From assembly GCF_003853415.1 (NCBI RefSeq), contig NZ_QTPP01000031.1:27579-91578 (forward strand): a DNA stretch of 64,000 nt, read 5' to 3'. Numbering within the stretch: position 1 is the first letter of the stretch; every line of letters begins with the position of its first letter. Below, piece after piece: positions 45,450-54,401 of this stretch. The notes below the pieces were generated by a model. The model worked only from the letters and a program-made list of their open reading frames with translations, had not been told where the DNA came from and ran no database searches. The stretch is from Burkholderia sp. Bp9142. GTDB lineage: Bacteria > Pseudomonadota > Gammaproteobacteria > Burkholderiales > Burkholderiaceae. A program made the translations under genes and the position numbers.

Positions 45450-46226
45450 TTACATGCGGAAGTGTTCGCCGAGGTACACGCGGCGCACGCTTTCGTTCTC
45501 GATGATTTCGCTCGGCGCGCCGGCGGCGAGCACCGAACCGTCGCTGATGATGTACGCGTGGTCGCAGATGCCGAGCGTTTCGCGGACGTTGTGATCGGTA
45601 ATCAACACGCCGATGTTGCGCTGCTTCAGGAACTTGACGATCTTCTGGATCTCGAGCACCGCGATCGGGTCGACGCCGGCGAACGGTTCGTCGAGCAGGA
45701 TGAAGTTCGGGTTGGTCGCAAGCGCACGCGCGATCTCGACGCGACGGCGTTCGCCGCCCGACAGCGACAGCGCCGGGTTTTCGCGCAGGTGGCCGATCTG
45801 CAACTCGTCGAGCAGCGCCTCGGTGCGCGATGCGATCGCGTCCTTCGACAGCCGCTTGCCGTCTTCGCCGTACTGCAGTTCGAGCACCGCGCGGATGTTT
45901 TCCTCGACGGTCAGCTTGCGGAATACCGACGCTTCCTGCGGCAGGTACGACAGGCCGAGCGATGCGCGCTTGTGGATCGGCAGCAGGCTGATCGAGCTGC
46001 CGTTCAGCGAGATTTCGCCCGCATCCGTCGGCACGAGGCCGACGATCATGTAGAACGACGTCGTCTTGCCGGCACCGTTCGGGCCGAGCAGGCCGACGAC
46101 CTCGCCGCTCTTCACGTCGAGCGACACGTCCTTGACGACCGTGCGCGAGCCATAGCGTTTCTTCAGGTTGCGGACGACGAGCGAGCTGGTCGTGCCGGCC
46201 GGCTGGCGGTTCGGTAGCGCGTTCAT
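45450..46226 (-). CDS. lptB: LPS export ABC transporter ATPase LptB
   Basis: A 258-residue ATPase of the LptB2FG complex that extracts LPS from the inner membrane. Walker A is LLGPNGAGKTTSFYMI, the Q-loop LPQEASVFRKLTVEEN, the signature LSGGERRRVEIARAL and Walker B FILLDEPFAGVDPIAV. It overlaps lptA by 4 bp (ATGA), so the two are co-translated. The permease genes lptFG are elsewhere. It ends 168 bp upstream of rpoN, the conserved lptB-rpoN order. Confidence 0.96.
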   Translation of the reverse strand: MNALPNRQPAGTTSSLVVRNLKKRYGSRTVVKDVSLDVKSGEVVGLLGPNGAGKTTSFYMIVGLVPTDAGEISLNGSSISLLPIHKRASLGLSYLPQEASVFRKLTVEENIRAVLELQYGEDGKRLSKDAIASRTEALLDELQIGHLRENPALSLSGGERRRVEIARALATNPNFILLDEPFAGVDPIAVLEIQKIVKFLKQRNIGVLITDHNVRETLGICDHAYIISDGSVLAAGAPSEIIENESVRRVYLGEHFRM

Positions 46227-46888
46227 TGGCCCGGCGCTCCCTGGATCGTGGTCGACGGCGACAGCTTCGCCGGCGCGCCGTTCAGCTGCCCGGGGCCGCC
46301 GTTCTTCGGCGACAGCATCGCGCGCACGCGGCCGTTCGGGTTGCCCGGCGTCGCGACGTCCTTGCCGCCCTTCGCGGTGTAGAAGTCGCGCTGGCCGTCG
46401 TACGTGATCACGCTGCCGTGCACGGTGTCGGCGATCGTCGACGTGCCCTGCAGGCGGCGCACGGTGGCGGCGGTCGTCAGCGTCGTCAGGTCCTGCTTGC
46501 CGTCGTAGTCGATGCGCTCGGCGTCGCCGTCGATGTATTCGTCGAGACCTTCGCGCTTCTGGCGGAACGTCGCGTGCTTCTTGCCGCTGCCGAACGACGT
46601 CGCGTACTGATAGCCTTCCGGATCCTGGCGCACTTCGACGCGATCGCCCTTGATGATGATCGTGCCCTTCGTGATCACGACGTTGCCGGTCGCGACCGTC
46701 ACCTGCTTCAGGTCGTCATAGGTCAGGTTGTCGGCCTCGACGTTGATCGGCTTGTTCTGGTCGGCCTTCTCGGCATGGGCGAGCGGCGCCAGCCCGACGA
46801 GCGGGAGCGCCACGAGCGTCGCGGCGAGCGCGGCGCGGACGGCGCGCGCAGCGCCGCCGGAATTCTGTCGAGGGAACGGTTCGTTCAT
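46223..46888 (-). CDS. lptA: LPS transport periplasmic protein LptA
   Basis: A 221-residue periplasmic bridge protein. A signal peptide ends near LAHA-EKAD, then the OstA-like beta-jellyroll has NVEADNLTYDDLKQVTVATGNV, VITKGTIIIKGDRVEVRQD and ERIDYDGKQDLTTLT. The ATG at 46888 (MNEPFPRQ) is taken. A GTG at 46912 would overlap the lptC stop in a GTGA pattern and cannot be excluded. It chains lptC to lptB in one operon. Confidence 0.92.
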   Translation of the reverse strand: MNEPFPRQNSGGAARAVRAALAATLVALPLVGLAPLAHAEKADQNKPINVEADNLTYDDLKQVTVATGNVVITKGTIIIKGDRVEVRQDPEGYQYATSFGSGKKHATFRQKREGLDEYIDGDAERIDYDGKQDLTTLTTAATVRRLQGTSTIADTVHGSVITYDGQRDFYTAKGGKDVATPGNPNGRVRAMLSPKNGGPGQLNGAPAKLSPSTTIQGAPGQ

Positions 46889-46908
46889 GCAGTCACGTGA
46901 GGGATGCG

Positions 46909-47523
46909 TCACCTGGATTGACCTTTCGAGCCGCCGGACGTGTCCGCCGCGGCAATCGTGCCGCGCACGTTGCCGTAAAGCTCGATGACCCGGGTGACGT
47001 TGTTGTACTTCATGCCGTCGGTCGCGTTGACGAGCGACAGGCCGCGCTGAAGTTTAACCGGCTTTTCGGTCTGGATCACATCGTCATTGACGAAGATCCG
47101 GAAATGCTGGGAATCGGCCTGCATCTGCGGGTCGCCGCCGCCGGCCACGCGCAGGATGCGCGCGTCGTCGTACAAATCGACGATCGACACGTCGCCGTTG
47201 ACGGTGCCGCGCTTCGCGGTGGTCGTCACGACCGGCTTGCCGGGCTGGAATGCGCGCATGGCCGGATCGGTCAGGTCGCTGTTTTCGGTGTCTTCGTAGT
47301 GGATCAGCTTCGCGGCCGTCAGCCGGTACTGGGTCGTGCCCGACTGGTCGAGCTCGGTGACCGAGAAGTTGTCCGCGAAATAGTCGGGCGTATGGCGCTT
47401 CGGCTGCACGGCGCCCTCGCCGGGCAGCGGCAGCGTTGCCTGCAGCAGCCACCAGGTGATGCCCGCGAGCGCGGCGACCGCGACGAGCGGCAGCAGCTGG
47501 GTCCAGCGGAAATGCGTATTCAT
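46909..47523 (-). CDS. lptC: LPS export protein LptC
   Basis: A 204-residue bitopic inner-membrane protein. One N-terminal membrane segment (FRWTQLLPLVAVAALAGITWWLL) precedes a periplasmic jellyroll with YFADNFSVTELDQSGTTQYRLTA and DGMKYNNVTRVIELYGNVRG. It hands LPS from LptBFG to LptA. It follows kdsC by 3 bp and precedes lptA with almost no gap, so the kdsD-kdsC-lptC-lptA-lptB order is one transcript. Confidence 0.94.
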   Translation of the reverse strand: MNTHFRWTQLLPLVAVAALAGITWWLLQATLPLPGEGAVQPKRHTPDYFADNFSVTELDQSGTTQYRLTAAKLIHYEDTENSDLTDPAMRAFQPGKPVVTTTAKRGTVNGDVSIVDLYDDARILRVAGGGDPQMQADSQHFRIFVNDDVIQTEKPVKLQRGLSLVNATDGMKYNNVTRVIELYGNVRGTIAAADTSGGSKGQSR

Positions 47524-47526
47524 CCG

Positions 47527-48063
47527 TCAGGCTCCGCAGGCGGACGCGAGCAGCGCGTCGTAGCGGCGCTGCGCGCGCAGGATCGCATCGCAGACTTCGC
47601 GCACCGCGCCCTCGCCGCCGCGGGCCTCGGCCACCCAGTGCGCGCGGGCGATCACCTCGGGGTGTGCGTTGGCCGGCGCGGTCGCGAAGCCGCAGCGCAG
47701 CATCACCGGCAGGTCGGGCCAGTCGTCGCCCATGTAGCCGCAGGCGTCGGCGCCGATGCCGAGCGACGCGATCAGGTCGGCGAACACGGCAAGCTTGTTA
47801 TCGACGCCCTGGAACAGGTGCGCGATCTTCATTTCCTTCGCACGCGCCGCGACGATCTCCGAGCGGCGGCCGGTGATGATCGCGGTCGCGATGCCGGCCT
47901 CGCCGAGCAGCTTCACGCCGTGGCCGTCGAGCGAATTGAACGACTTCATCGCGTCGCCGGCCGCGGTAAACAGCAGGCCGCCGTCGGTCAGCACGCCGTC
48001 GACGTCGAAAATCATCAGCTTCACGCGGCTCGCGCGTTCGGCCGCAGTCAGCGCTGCGCTCAT
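47527..48063 (-). CDS. kdsC: 3-deoxy-D-manno-octulosonate 8-phosphate phosphatase
   Basis: A 178-residue HAD-family phosphatase without a cap that acts as a tetramer. The nucleophile motif is MIFDVDGVLTDGGL, followed by IITGRRSEIVAARAKE and GYMGDDWPDLPVM. It removes phosphate from KDO-8-P in LPS core synthesis. Its ATG overlaps the kdsD stop by one base (TGATG), so the two consecutive pathway steps are coupled. Confidence 0.96.
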   Translation of the reverse strand: MSAALTAAERASRVKLMIFDVDGVLTDGGLLFTAAGDAMKSFNSLDGHGVKLLGEAGIATAIITGRRSEIVAARAKEMKIAHLFQGVDNKLAVFADLIASLGIGADACGYMGDDWPDLPVMLRCGFATAPANAHPEVIARAHWVAEARGGEGAVREVCDAILRAQRRYDALLASACGA

Positions 48064-49046
48064 CAGATCACCTTCTTCGAAAACAGGTCGTGCATGTTCA
48101 GCGCGCCGATCAGCGCGCCGTCGGCATCGACCACCAGCATCTGGTTGATCCGGTGGCGCTCCATCAGTTCCACGGCCTCGACCGCGAGTTGATCGGGGCC
48201 GATCGTGCGCGGTTCGCGCGTCATCACGTCGACGATCGGCAGCGTGCGGAAATCGCCGTCGCGCGCGAGCACGCGGCGCAGGTCGCCGTCAGTGAAGATG
48301 CCCGCGACCTTGCCGGCGGCGTCGACCACGGCCGTCATGCCCAGGCGCTTCGCGGTGATCTGGAACAGCGCGTCCGACAGCGTCGCGTCGAGCCCGACGC
48401 TCGGCACATCGTCGCCCGAGCGCATCACGTCGCGCACATGGGTGAGCAGGCGCCGGCCGAGCGCGCCGCCCGGATGCGAGCGCGCGAAATCCTCGGAGCC
48501 GAAGCCGCGTGCATCGAGCACCGCGACGGCGAGCGCGTCGCCGAGCGCGAGCGCGGCGGTCGTGCTCGCGGTGGGGGCGAGGTTCAGCGGGCACGCTTCC
48601 TTCGCCACCGCGGCGTTCAGGTTCACGTCGGCGAGCGTGCCGAGGCTCGATTCCGCACGGCCCGTGATCGCGATCAGCTTCGCGCCGATCCGCTTGACGA
48701 GCGGCAGGATCGCGACGAGCTCTTCCGATTCGCCGGAATAGGAGATGCCGATGAACACGTCGTCCGACGTGACCATGCCGAGGTCGCCGTGGCTGGCCTC
48801 GGCCGGGTGGACGAAGAAGGCCGGCGTGCCGGTGCTCGCCAGCGTGGCCGCGATCTTGCGGGCGATATGCCCCGATTTGCCGATGCCGGATACCACGACG
48901 CGGCCGCGGCAGCCGAGCAGCAGCGCGACGGCCTGGACGAAGTCGCCGTCGAGCTGGTCGCGCAGCGCGCGCACGGCGTCCGCCTCGATGTCGAGCACGT
49001 CGCGGGCGAGCGCGAGCGCCCGATCATCATTGATTTTCGCTATCAT
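48063..49046 (-). CDS. kdsD: D-arabinose 5-phosphate isomerase
   Basis: A 327-residue enzyme with an N-terminal SIS domain (VVVSGIGKSGHIARKIAATLASTG, AEASHGDLGM, ISYSGESEELV) and two C-terminal CBS domains (VMRSGDDVP..., VMTREPRTIG...). It converts ribulose-5-P to arabinose-5-P for KDO. The ATG at 49046 begins MIAKINDD. It heads the KDO/LPS-export operon and is divergent from the cation antiporter gene. Confidence 0.95.
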   Translation of the reverse strand: MIAKINDDRALALARDVLDIEADAVRALRDQLDGDFVQAVALLLGCRGRVVVSGIGKSGHIARKIAATLASTGTPAFFVHPAEASHGDLGMVTSDDVFIGISYSGESEELVAILPLVKRIGAKLIAITGRAESSLGTLADVNLNAAVAKEACPLNLAPTASTTAALALGDALAVAVLDARGFGSEDFARSHPGGALGRRLLTHVRDVMRSGDDVPSVGLDATLSDALFQITAKRLGMTAVVDAAGKVAGIFTDGDLRRVLARDGDFRTLPIVDVMTREPRTIGPDQLAVEAVELMERHRINQMLVVDADGALIGALNMHDLFSKKVI

Positions 49047-49171
49047 GCGCGGAGTATAGCAAAGGCGTTTGTTCGCCGCGCCGCGCCTTCGGACTCGTCC
49101 GACGTCGCTTGCCCACCGCCACCACCCGCGCCCGCATTGCCGTGGCACCGACGAACGAGGACGCTTTGCCC

Positions 49172-51178
49172 GTGATTTCCCCGCTCGAAATGACCCTGCT
49201 GCTGCTGCTGGCCTCGGTGGTGGGCGTCGTCGTCTTTCGCTCGCTGAACCTGCCGCCAATGCTCGGCTACCTGACCGTCGGCATCCTGGTCGGCCCGCAC
49301 GCGTTCGGCGTCGCCGCGGACCTCGAACGGGCCGAGCACCTCGCGGAATTCGGCGTGGTGTTCCTGATGTTCTCGATCGGCCTCGAGTTCTCGCTCGCGA
49401 AGCTGAGGGCGATGCAGCGGCTCGTGTTCGGGCTCGGGCTGCTGCAGGTGGTCGCGACCCTCGTGCTCGCGGTCGTGCTCGGCGCGCTGTTCGAGCGCTG
49501 GGTGCACATCACGTGGCAGGGCAGCGTCGCGCTCGGCGGCGCGCTTGCGATGTCGTCGACGGCGATCGTGTCGAAGATGCTCGCCGAGCGGCTCGAGATC
49601 GAGACCGCGCACGGCCGCAACATCTTCGGCGTGCTGCTGTTCCAGGATCTCGCGGTGGTGCCGCTCCTGATCGTGATCGCTGCATTCGGTGCCGAGTCGT
49701 CGAGGGATCTCGCGCTCACGCTCGGTTTCGCGGCGGTCAAGATCGTGATCGCGCTGGCGCTGCTGCTGATCGTCGGCCAGCGCTTCATGACACGCTGGCT
49801 CAACGTCGTCGCGCGGCGCCGCTCGCAGGAGCTGTTCGTGCTGAACCTGCTGCTCGTCACGCTCGGCGCCGCGTTCATCACCGACCGCTTCGGCCTGTCG
49901 CTCGCGCTCGGCGCATTCATCGCGGGGATGCTGATCTCCGAGACACCGTTCCGCCACCAGGTGGAAGAGGACATCAAGCCGTTTCGCGACGTGCTGCTCG
50001 GCCTGTTCTTCGTGACGACCGGGATGCTGCTCGATCCGCGCGTGATCTGGGAGCACCCGTTGCTCGTGCTCGGCTTCCTCGTCGGGCAGATCCTGTTCAA
50101 GGGGACGATGATCGCGGGGCTCGCGCGCCTGTTCGGCGCGACGCCGGGCGTCGCGATGCGCACCGGCATCGGGCTCGCGCAGGCCGGCGAATTCGGCTTC
50201 GTGCTGCTGAACCTGATCCTCGACCGGCACCTCGTCGACTCGACGCTGCTGCAGGCGATCCTCGCGTCGATGCTGCTGTCGATGCTCGCCGCGCCGTTCC
50301 TGATCCAGAACGCCGACCGGATCGTGATGCGGCTGTCGTCGACGGAATGGATGCAGCAGTCGCTGCAGATGACGCGGATCGCGACCCAAAGCCTCAAGCA
50401 GCGCAGCCACGTGATCATCTGCGGCTACGGCCGCGCGGGGCAGAACCTGGCGCGCATGCTCGAACAGGAAGGCATTTCGTACGTCGCGCTGGACCTCGAC
50501 CCCGATCGCGTGAGCGCGGCGGCGACGGCCGGCGAATCGGTCGTGTTCGGCGACGCGGCGCGTCGCGAGTCGCTGCTCGCGGCCGGTATCCATCGCGCGG
50601 CGGCCGTCGCGATCACCTATGCGAACACGCCGTCGGCGCTGCGCGTGCTGCACCACGTGCACGAGCTGGAGCCGACGCTGCCGGCGATCGTGCGCACGGT
50701 CGACGACGCCGATCTCGAGAAACTGCTCGCGGCCGGCGCGACCGAGGTGATTCCGGAGATCGTCGAGGGCAGCCTGATGCTCGCATCGCACACGCTGGTG
50801 CTGGTCGGCGTGCCGATGCGCAAGGTCGTGCGGCGCGTCGAGGAGATGCGCGACGAGCGCTACAGCCTGCTGCGCGGCTATTTCCGCGGCGCGGACGACG
50901 CGGACGACGACGATCACGAGCAGGTGCGGCTACAATCGGTGCCGGTCGACGCGCGCGCGGACGCGGTCGGGCGTTCGCTGGAGGAGCTCGGGCTGTATGC
51001 GCTCGGGCTGGAAGTCACGGCGATCCGCCGGCACGGGATCCGCGGCGTCGAACCCGACCCGCAGACCAAGCTGCGCGCGAGCGACATCGTCGTGCTGCGC
51101 GGGCTGCCCGAGGCGCTCGCGCTCGCGGAGGAGCGGCTGTCGCGCCATCGGCGCGAGCCGCCGGCCGCGGTGGCCTGA
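49172..51178 (+). CDS. CPA2-family monovalent cation:proton antiporter with RCK domain
   Basis: A protein of about 668 residues. The first 380 residues form a Na/H-exchanger-like membrane domain with about 12 helices (LPPMLGYLTVGILVGPHAFG, AEFGVVFLMFSIGLEFS, ALAMSSTAIVSKML, NIFGVLLFQDLAVVPLL). An RCK_N domain follows with the nucleotide site VIICGYGRAGQNLARMLEQEG, and an RCK_C domain closes the chain. This is the KefB/YbaL layout; substrate K+ or Na+ is not readable. The start is either GTG 49172 or TTG 49166, both behind GAGGA; I use the GTG. Confidence 0.92.
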   Translation: MISPLEMTLLLLLASVVGVVVFRSLNLPPMLGYLTVGILVGPHAFGVAADLERAEHLAEFGVVFLMFSIGLEFSLAKLRAMQRLVFGLGLLQVVATLVLAVVLGALFERWVHITWQGSVALGGALAMSSTAIVSKMLAERLEIETAHGRNIFGVLLFQDLAVVPLLIVIAAFGAESSRDLALTLGFAAVKIVIALALLLIVGQRFMTRWLNVVARRRSQELFVLNLLLVTLGAAFITDRFGLSLALGAFIAGMLISETPFRHQVEEDIKPFRDVLLGLFFVTTGMLLDPRVIWEHPLLVLGFLVGQILFKGTMIAGLARLFGATPGVAMRTGIGLAQAGEFGFVLLNLILDRHLVDSTLLQAILASMLLSMLAAPFLIQNADRIVMRLSSTEWMQQSLQMTRIATQSLKQRSHVIICGYGRAGQNLARMLEQEGISYVALDLDPDRVSAAATAGESVVFGDAARRESLLAAGIHRAAAVAITYANTPSALRVLHHVHELEPTLPAIVRTVDDADLEKLLAAGATEVIPEIVEGSLMLASHTLVLVGVPMRKVVRRVEEMRDERYSLLRGYFRGADDADDDDHEQVRLQSVPVDARADAVGRSLEELGLYALGLEVTAIRRHGIRGVEPDPQTKLRASDIVVLRGLPEALALAEERLSRHRREPPAAVA

Positions 51179-51256
51179 GCCGCGATTCGATAACCTGACC
51201 CGTATTTATTCGAAACGGTGCCCGATCTTCGCGCACCGTTTTTTTCGGAGAGTTTC

Positions 51257-51823
51257 ATGCCGCATTCGTCGTCGGGCGCACCGCTCGATCCGGTCGCCTT
51301 CATCCACAGCCAGATCCGCACGGTGCCCGACTGGCCGCAGCCGGGCGTGATGTTCCGCGACATCACGACGCTGCTGCAGAGCCCGAAGGCGCTGCGCATC
51401 CTCGTCGACCTGTTCGTCGAACGCTATGTCGATGCGAAGCTCGACTACGTCGCGGGGCTCGACGCGCGCGGCTTCATCATCGCGCCGATCGTCGCGTACG
51501 AGCTGAGCGTCGGCTTCGTGCCGATTCGCAAGGTCGGCAAGCTGCCGTACAAGACGTGCTCGGAATCGTACGACCTCGAGTACGGCAGCGCGACGGTCGA
51601 GATCCACGAAGACGCGTGCCGCGCCGGCGACCGCGTGATCATCATGGACGACCTGATCGCGACCGGCGGCACGATGATGGCGGGGCGCAACCTGCTGCAG
51701 CGGCTCGGCGCGGTCGTCGTCGAGGGCGCGGCGATCATCGACCTGCCCGATCTCGGCGGCTCGACGCTGCTGCGCAATGCGGGGCTGCCCGTCTATACCG
51801 TCACCGAATTCGCCGGCCACTGA
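51257..51823 (+). CDS. apt: adenine phosphoribosyltransferase
   Basis: A 188-residue purine-salvage enzyme that makes AMP from adenine and PRPP. It shows VPDWPQPGVMFRDITTLLQ, the adenine loop GLDARGFIIAPIVAYEL, KLPYKTCSESYDLEYG and the PRPP motif VIIMDDLIATGGTM. GGAG precedes the ATG at 51257. It lies between the antiporter and the LysE-type exporter on the same strand. Confidence 0.96.
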   Translation: MPHSSSGAPLDPVAFIHSQIRTVPDWPQPGVMFRDITTLLQSPKALRILVDLFVERYVDAKLDYVAGLDARGFIIAPIVAYELSVGFVPIRKVGKLPYKTCSESYDLEYGSATVEIHEDACRAGDRVIIMDDLIATGGTMMAGRNLLQRLGAVVVEGAAIIDLPDLGGSTLLRNAGLPVYTVTEFAGH

Positions 51824-51857
51824 ACCATTGAACGCCGGCCCACGCCGCGAGGTCACG

Positions 51858-52472
51858 ATGCCCAACTTCATGCTGTTTCTCGCCACGTCGATCGCGATCA
51901 CGTTCGCGCCGGGTCCCGACAACCTGCAGGTGCTCGCGCGCGGCATCTCGCAGGGCCGCGCGGCCGGCTTCGTCGCGGCGCTCGGCTTCACCGCCGGGAT
52001 CCTGTTCCATACGACGCTCGCGGCGCTCGGCGTCGCGGCCGTGCTGCGCTCGTCGCCGGTCGCGTTCCAGACGCTGAAGCTCGCGGGCGCCGCGTACCTC
52101 GTGTGGATCGGCATCAGGGCGCTGCGCAGCCAGGGCCTCGCGAATGCGCATGCGCGCCCGCCGCAGCCGCTTGGCGCGATCTTCCGGCAGAGCGTGATCG
52201 GCAACCTGATGAATCCGAAGGTCACGCTGTTCTTCGTCGTGTTCCTGCCGCAGTTCGTCGATCCGCACGGCGTGCAGGGCGTGACGCTGCAGATGTTCGA
52301 GCTCGGCGCGCTGTTCATGCTGCAGACGGCCGCGATCTTCTCGCTGTTCGGCGTCGGCGCGGGCGCGATCGGCGCCTGGCTGAAGCGCCGTCCGAAGGCC
52401 GGCATGTGGCTCGACCGGATTGCCGGCGCGACCTTCATCGCGATCGGCATCCGCGTCGCGCTGAAGGACTGA
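51858..52472 (+). CDS. LysE/RhtB family amino-acid exporter
   Basis: A 204-residue inner-membrane protein with six predicted helices. The family signature is ITFAPGPDNLQVLARGISQGRAAGF near the N-terminus; later blocks are AAYLVWIGIRALRS and GNLMNPKVTLFFVVFLPQFV. RhtB-type members export homoserine, threonine or similar small molecules; the substrate cannot be read here. GAGG lies before the ATG at 51858. Confidence 0.92.
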   Translation: MPNFMLFLATSIAITFAPGPDNLQVLARGISQGRAAGFVAALGFTAGILFHTTLAALGVAAVLRSSPVAFQTLKLAGAAYLVWIGIRALRSQGLANAHARPPQPLGAIFRQSVIGNLMNPKVTLFFVVFLPQFVDPHGVQGVTLQMFELGALFMLQTAAIFSLFGVGAGAIGAWLKRRPKAGMWLDRIAGATFIAIGIRVALKD

Positions 52473-52477
52473 GCCCG

Positions 52478-53335
52478 ATGACGTTTCCGTGCATTGCGGC
52501 CGCGCGCCGCTTCGATCCGGCCGCGCACCTGCGTTTCGAGATCGCCGGCGTGGCCGTGGGCTGGGTGCGTCGCCAGGACGTCGCGAAGCTCGCCCGCTGG
52601 CCCGACGTATTCGAGCTGACGGACGAGCGTGTCGTGCTGGCGGCGCGCTACGACACGGTCGACGCGCGCAGCATGGCGCTCGCGAGCGCGATCGGCGCGC
52701 TGGCCGCCGAAGGCGCGATTCCCGGCTGGCGCGACGAGATCTATGCGATCCGCAACCGCTTCGACGATCCGCCGCTCGCGTATATCGAGCGCGCCGCATC
52801 GCGCTTTTTCGGCACGCAGACTTATGCGGTGCACCTGAACGGCATCGTAGAATATGCGGCTGCGCCGGGCTCGCCCGCCGCGCCGCAGATGTGGCTCGGC
52901 CGCCGCAGCGCGACCAAGGCCACCGACCCCGGCATGCTCGACAACGTCGTCGCGGGCGGCATCGGCTGGGGCTTGAGCGTTCACGAGACGCTCACGAAGG
53001 AATGCTGGGAAGAGGCCGGCATGCCGGCCGAACTGGCGGCGCGCGCGATCGCGGGCCGCGCGGTGCAGGTGCTGTGCTCGCTGCCGGAAGGCACGCAGTC
53101 CGAACTGATCTTCGTGTACGACCTGCCGCTGCCGCGCGACTTCGCGCCGCACAACCAGGACGGCGAAGTGGCCGAGCACCTGCTGGCCGGCGTGCCCGAG
53201 GTGATCGGCTGGCTGCGCGAAGGCCGCGCGACGACGGATGCGAGCCTCGCGATGCTCGACACGCTGCTGCGCCACCGCTGGCTCGCGGCGGCGGAAGCCG
53301 CGGGCATCGACGCGCTGTTCGCGCCGGCCGCGTAA
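52478..53335 (+). CDS. DUF4743/NUDIX hydrolase
   Basis: A 285-residue protein. The N-terminal 110 residues match the DUF4743 type of domain that precedes NUDIX in the Tnr3-like group (AGVAVGWVRRQDVAKLARWPDVF), and the NUDIX domain has the box GGIGWGLSVHETLTKECWEEAGM, with Glu residues in the metal positions. Tnr3-like eukaryotic homologues are thiamine pyrophosphokinase partners acting on damaged thiamine diphosphate; whether that applies here is unknown. It starts 6 bp after the exporter stop and precedes purU. Confidence 0.88.
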   Translation: MTFPCIAAARRFDPAAHLRFEIAGVAVGWVRRQDVAKLARWPDVFELTDERVVLAARYDTVDARSMALASAIGALAAEGAIPGWRDEIYAIRNRFDDPPLAYIERAASRFFGTQTYAVHLNGIVEYAAAPGSPAAPQMWLGRRSATKATDPGMLDNVVAGGIGWGLSVHETLTKECWEEAGMPAELAARAIAGRAVQVLCSLPEGTQSELIFVYDLPLPRDFAPHNQDGEVAEHLLAGVPEVIGWLREGRATTDASLAMLDTLLRHRWLAAAEAAGIDALFAPAA

Positions 53336-53385
53336 CGCGCCGAACGGCCTATTTGACGAATACCGAAACGAAGGGAGTAGCGGTC

Positions 53386-54270
53386 ATGTCGACCGATCAC
53401 AGCTTTATCTTGAAACTGTCGTGCCCCGACCGGCACGGCATCGTTCACGCGGTCTCGGGCTTCCTGTTCGAGCGCAGCAACAACATCCTCGACTCGGCGC
53501 AGTTCGGCGACAGCCGCACCGGCGAGTTCTTCATGCGCGTGCACTTCGAGCAGGATGCCGACGGCGCGGACGCCGCGTCGGCGCTTGACACGCTTCGCAA
53601 GGAATTCGCGCCGCTCGCCGAGCAGTTCGCGATGCGCTGGGAAATGCACGATGCGGCCGTGAAGCCGCGCGTCGTGATCATGGTGTCGAAGATCGGCCAT
53701 TGCCTGAACGACCTGCTGTTCCGCTATCGCACCGGCCAGCTGCCGATCGAGATCCCGGCGATCGTGTCGAACCACAAGGAGTTCTACCAGCTCGCCGCGA
53801 GCTACAACATCCCGTTCCATCACTTCCCGCTCGTCGGCGGGTCGTCCGATGCGGCGAAGGCCGCGCAGGAAGCGCGCGTGCTGGACGTGATCGACGAACA
53901 CCAGGCCGATCTGGTCGTGCTCGCGCGCTACATGCAGATCCTGTCGCCGAACATGTGCCAGCAGCTCGCCGGTCGCGCGATCAACATCCACCATTCGTTC
54001 CTGCCGAGCTTCAAGGGCGCGAAACCGTACTACCAGGCGTTCGATCGCGGCGTGAAGCTGATCGGCGCGACCGCGCACTACGTGACGACCGACCTCGATG
54101 AAGGCCCGATCATCGAGCAGGAAGTCGAGCGCGTCGACCACAGCATGACGCCCGACCAGCTCACCGCGATCGGCCGCGACGTCGAGTGCGTGACGCTCGC
54201 GCGTGCCGTGAAGTGGCACGTCGAGCACCGGATCGTGCTGAACGGGACGAAGACCGTCGTGTTCCGCTGA
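53386..54270 (+). CDS. purU: formyltetrahydrofolate deformylase
   Basis: A 294-residue enzyme that releases formate from 10-formyl-THF, balancing one-carbon pools. An N-terminal ACT domain (FILKLSCPDRHGIVHAVSGFL) senses amino acids. The C-terminal formyltransferase fold has PAIVSNHKEFYQLA, ARYMQILS, NIHHSFLPSFKGA with the catalytic His, and YVTTDLDEGPIIEQ with the catalytic Asp. GGGAG lies before the ATG at 53386. It ends the apt-LysE-NUDIX-purU run at a terminator. Confidence 0.96.
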   Translation: MSTDHSFILKLSCPDRHGIVHAVSGFLFERSNNILDSAQFGDSRTGEFFMRVHFEQDADGADAASALDTLRKEFAPLAEQFAMRWEMHDAAVKPRVVIMVSKIGHCLNDLLFRYRTGQLPIEIPAIVSNHKEFYQLAASYNIPFHHFPLVGGSSDAAKAAQEARVLDVIDEHQADLVVLARYMQILSPNMCQQLAGRAINIHHSFLPSFKGAKPYYQAFDRGVKLIGATAHYVTTDLDEGPIIEQEVERVDHSMTPDQLTAIGRDVECVTLARAVKWHVEHRIVLNGTKTVVFR

Positions 54271-54322
54271 TCGGCGGTTCGCGTCGGCCGGCCTGCGCCG
54301 GCCGTCGGTTGCCGCAAACAGG

Positions 54323-54359
54323 AACGCCGCGCCCTTTCACGGGGGCGCGGCGTTTTTTT
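54323..54359 (+). terminator. intrinsic terminator after purU
   Basis: AACGCCGCGCCC / GGGCGCGGCGTT, a 12-bp stem with an 8-nt loop, followed by seven T. Confidence 0.94.
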
Positions 54360-54401
54360 ATCGCGTGATGCGTGTGATGCGCGGGGCGGCGGGCGCGGCC
54401 G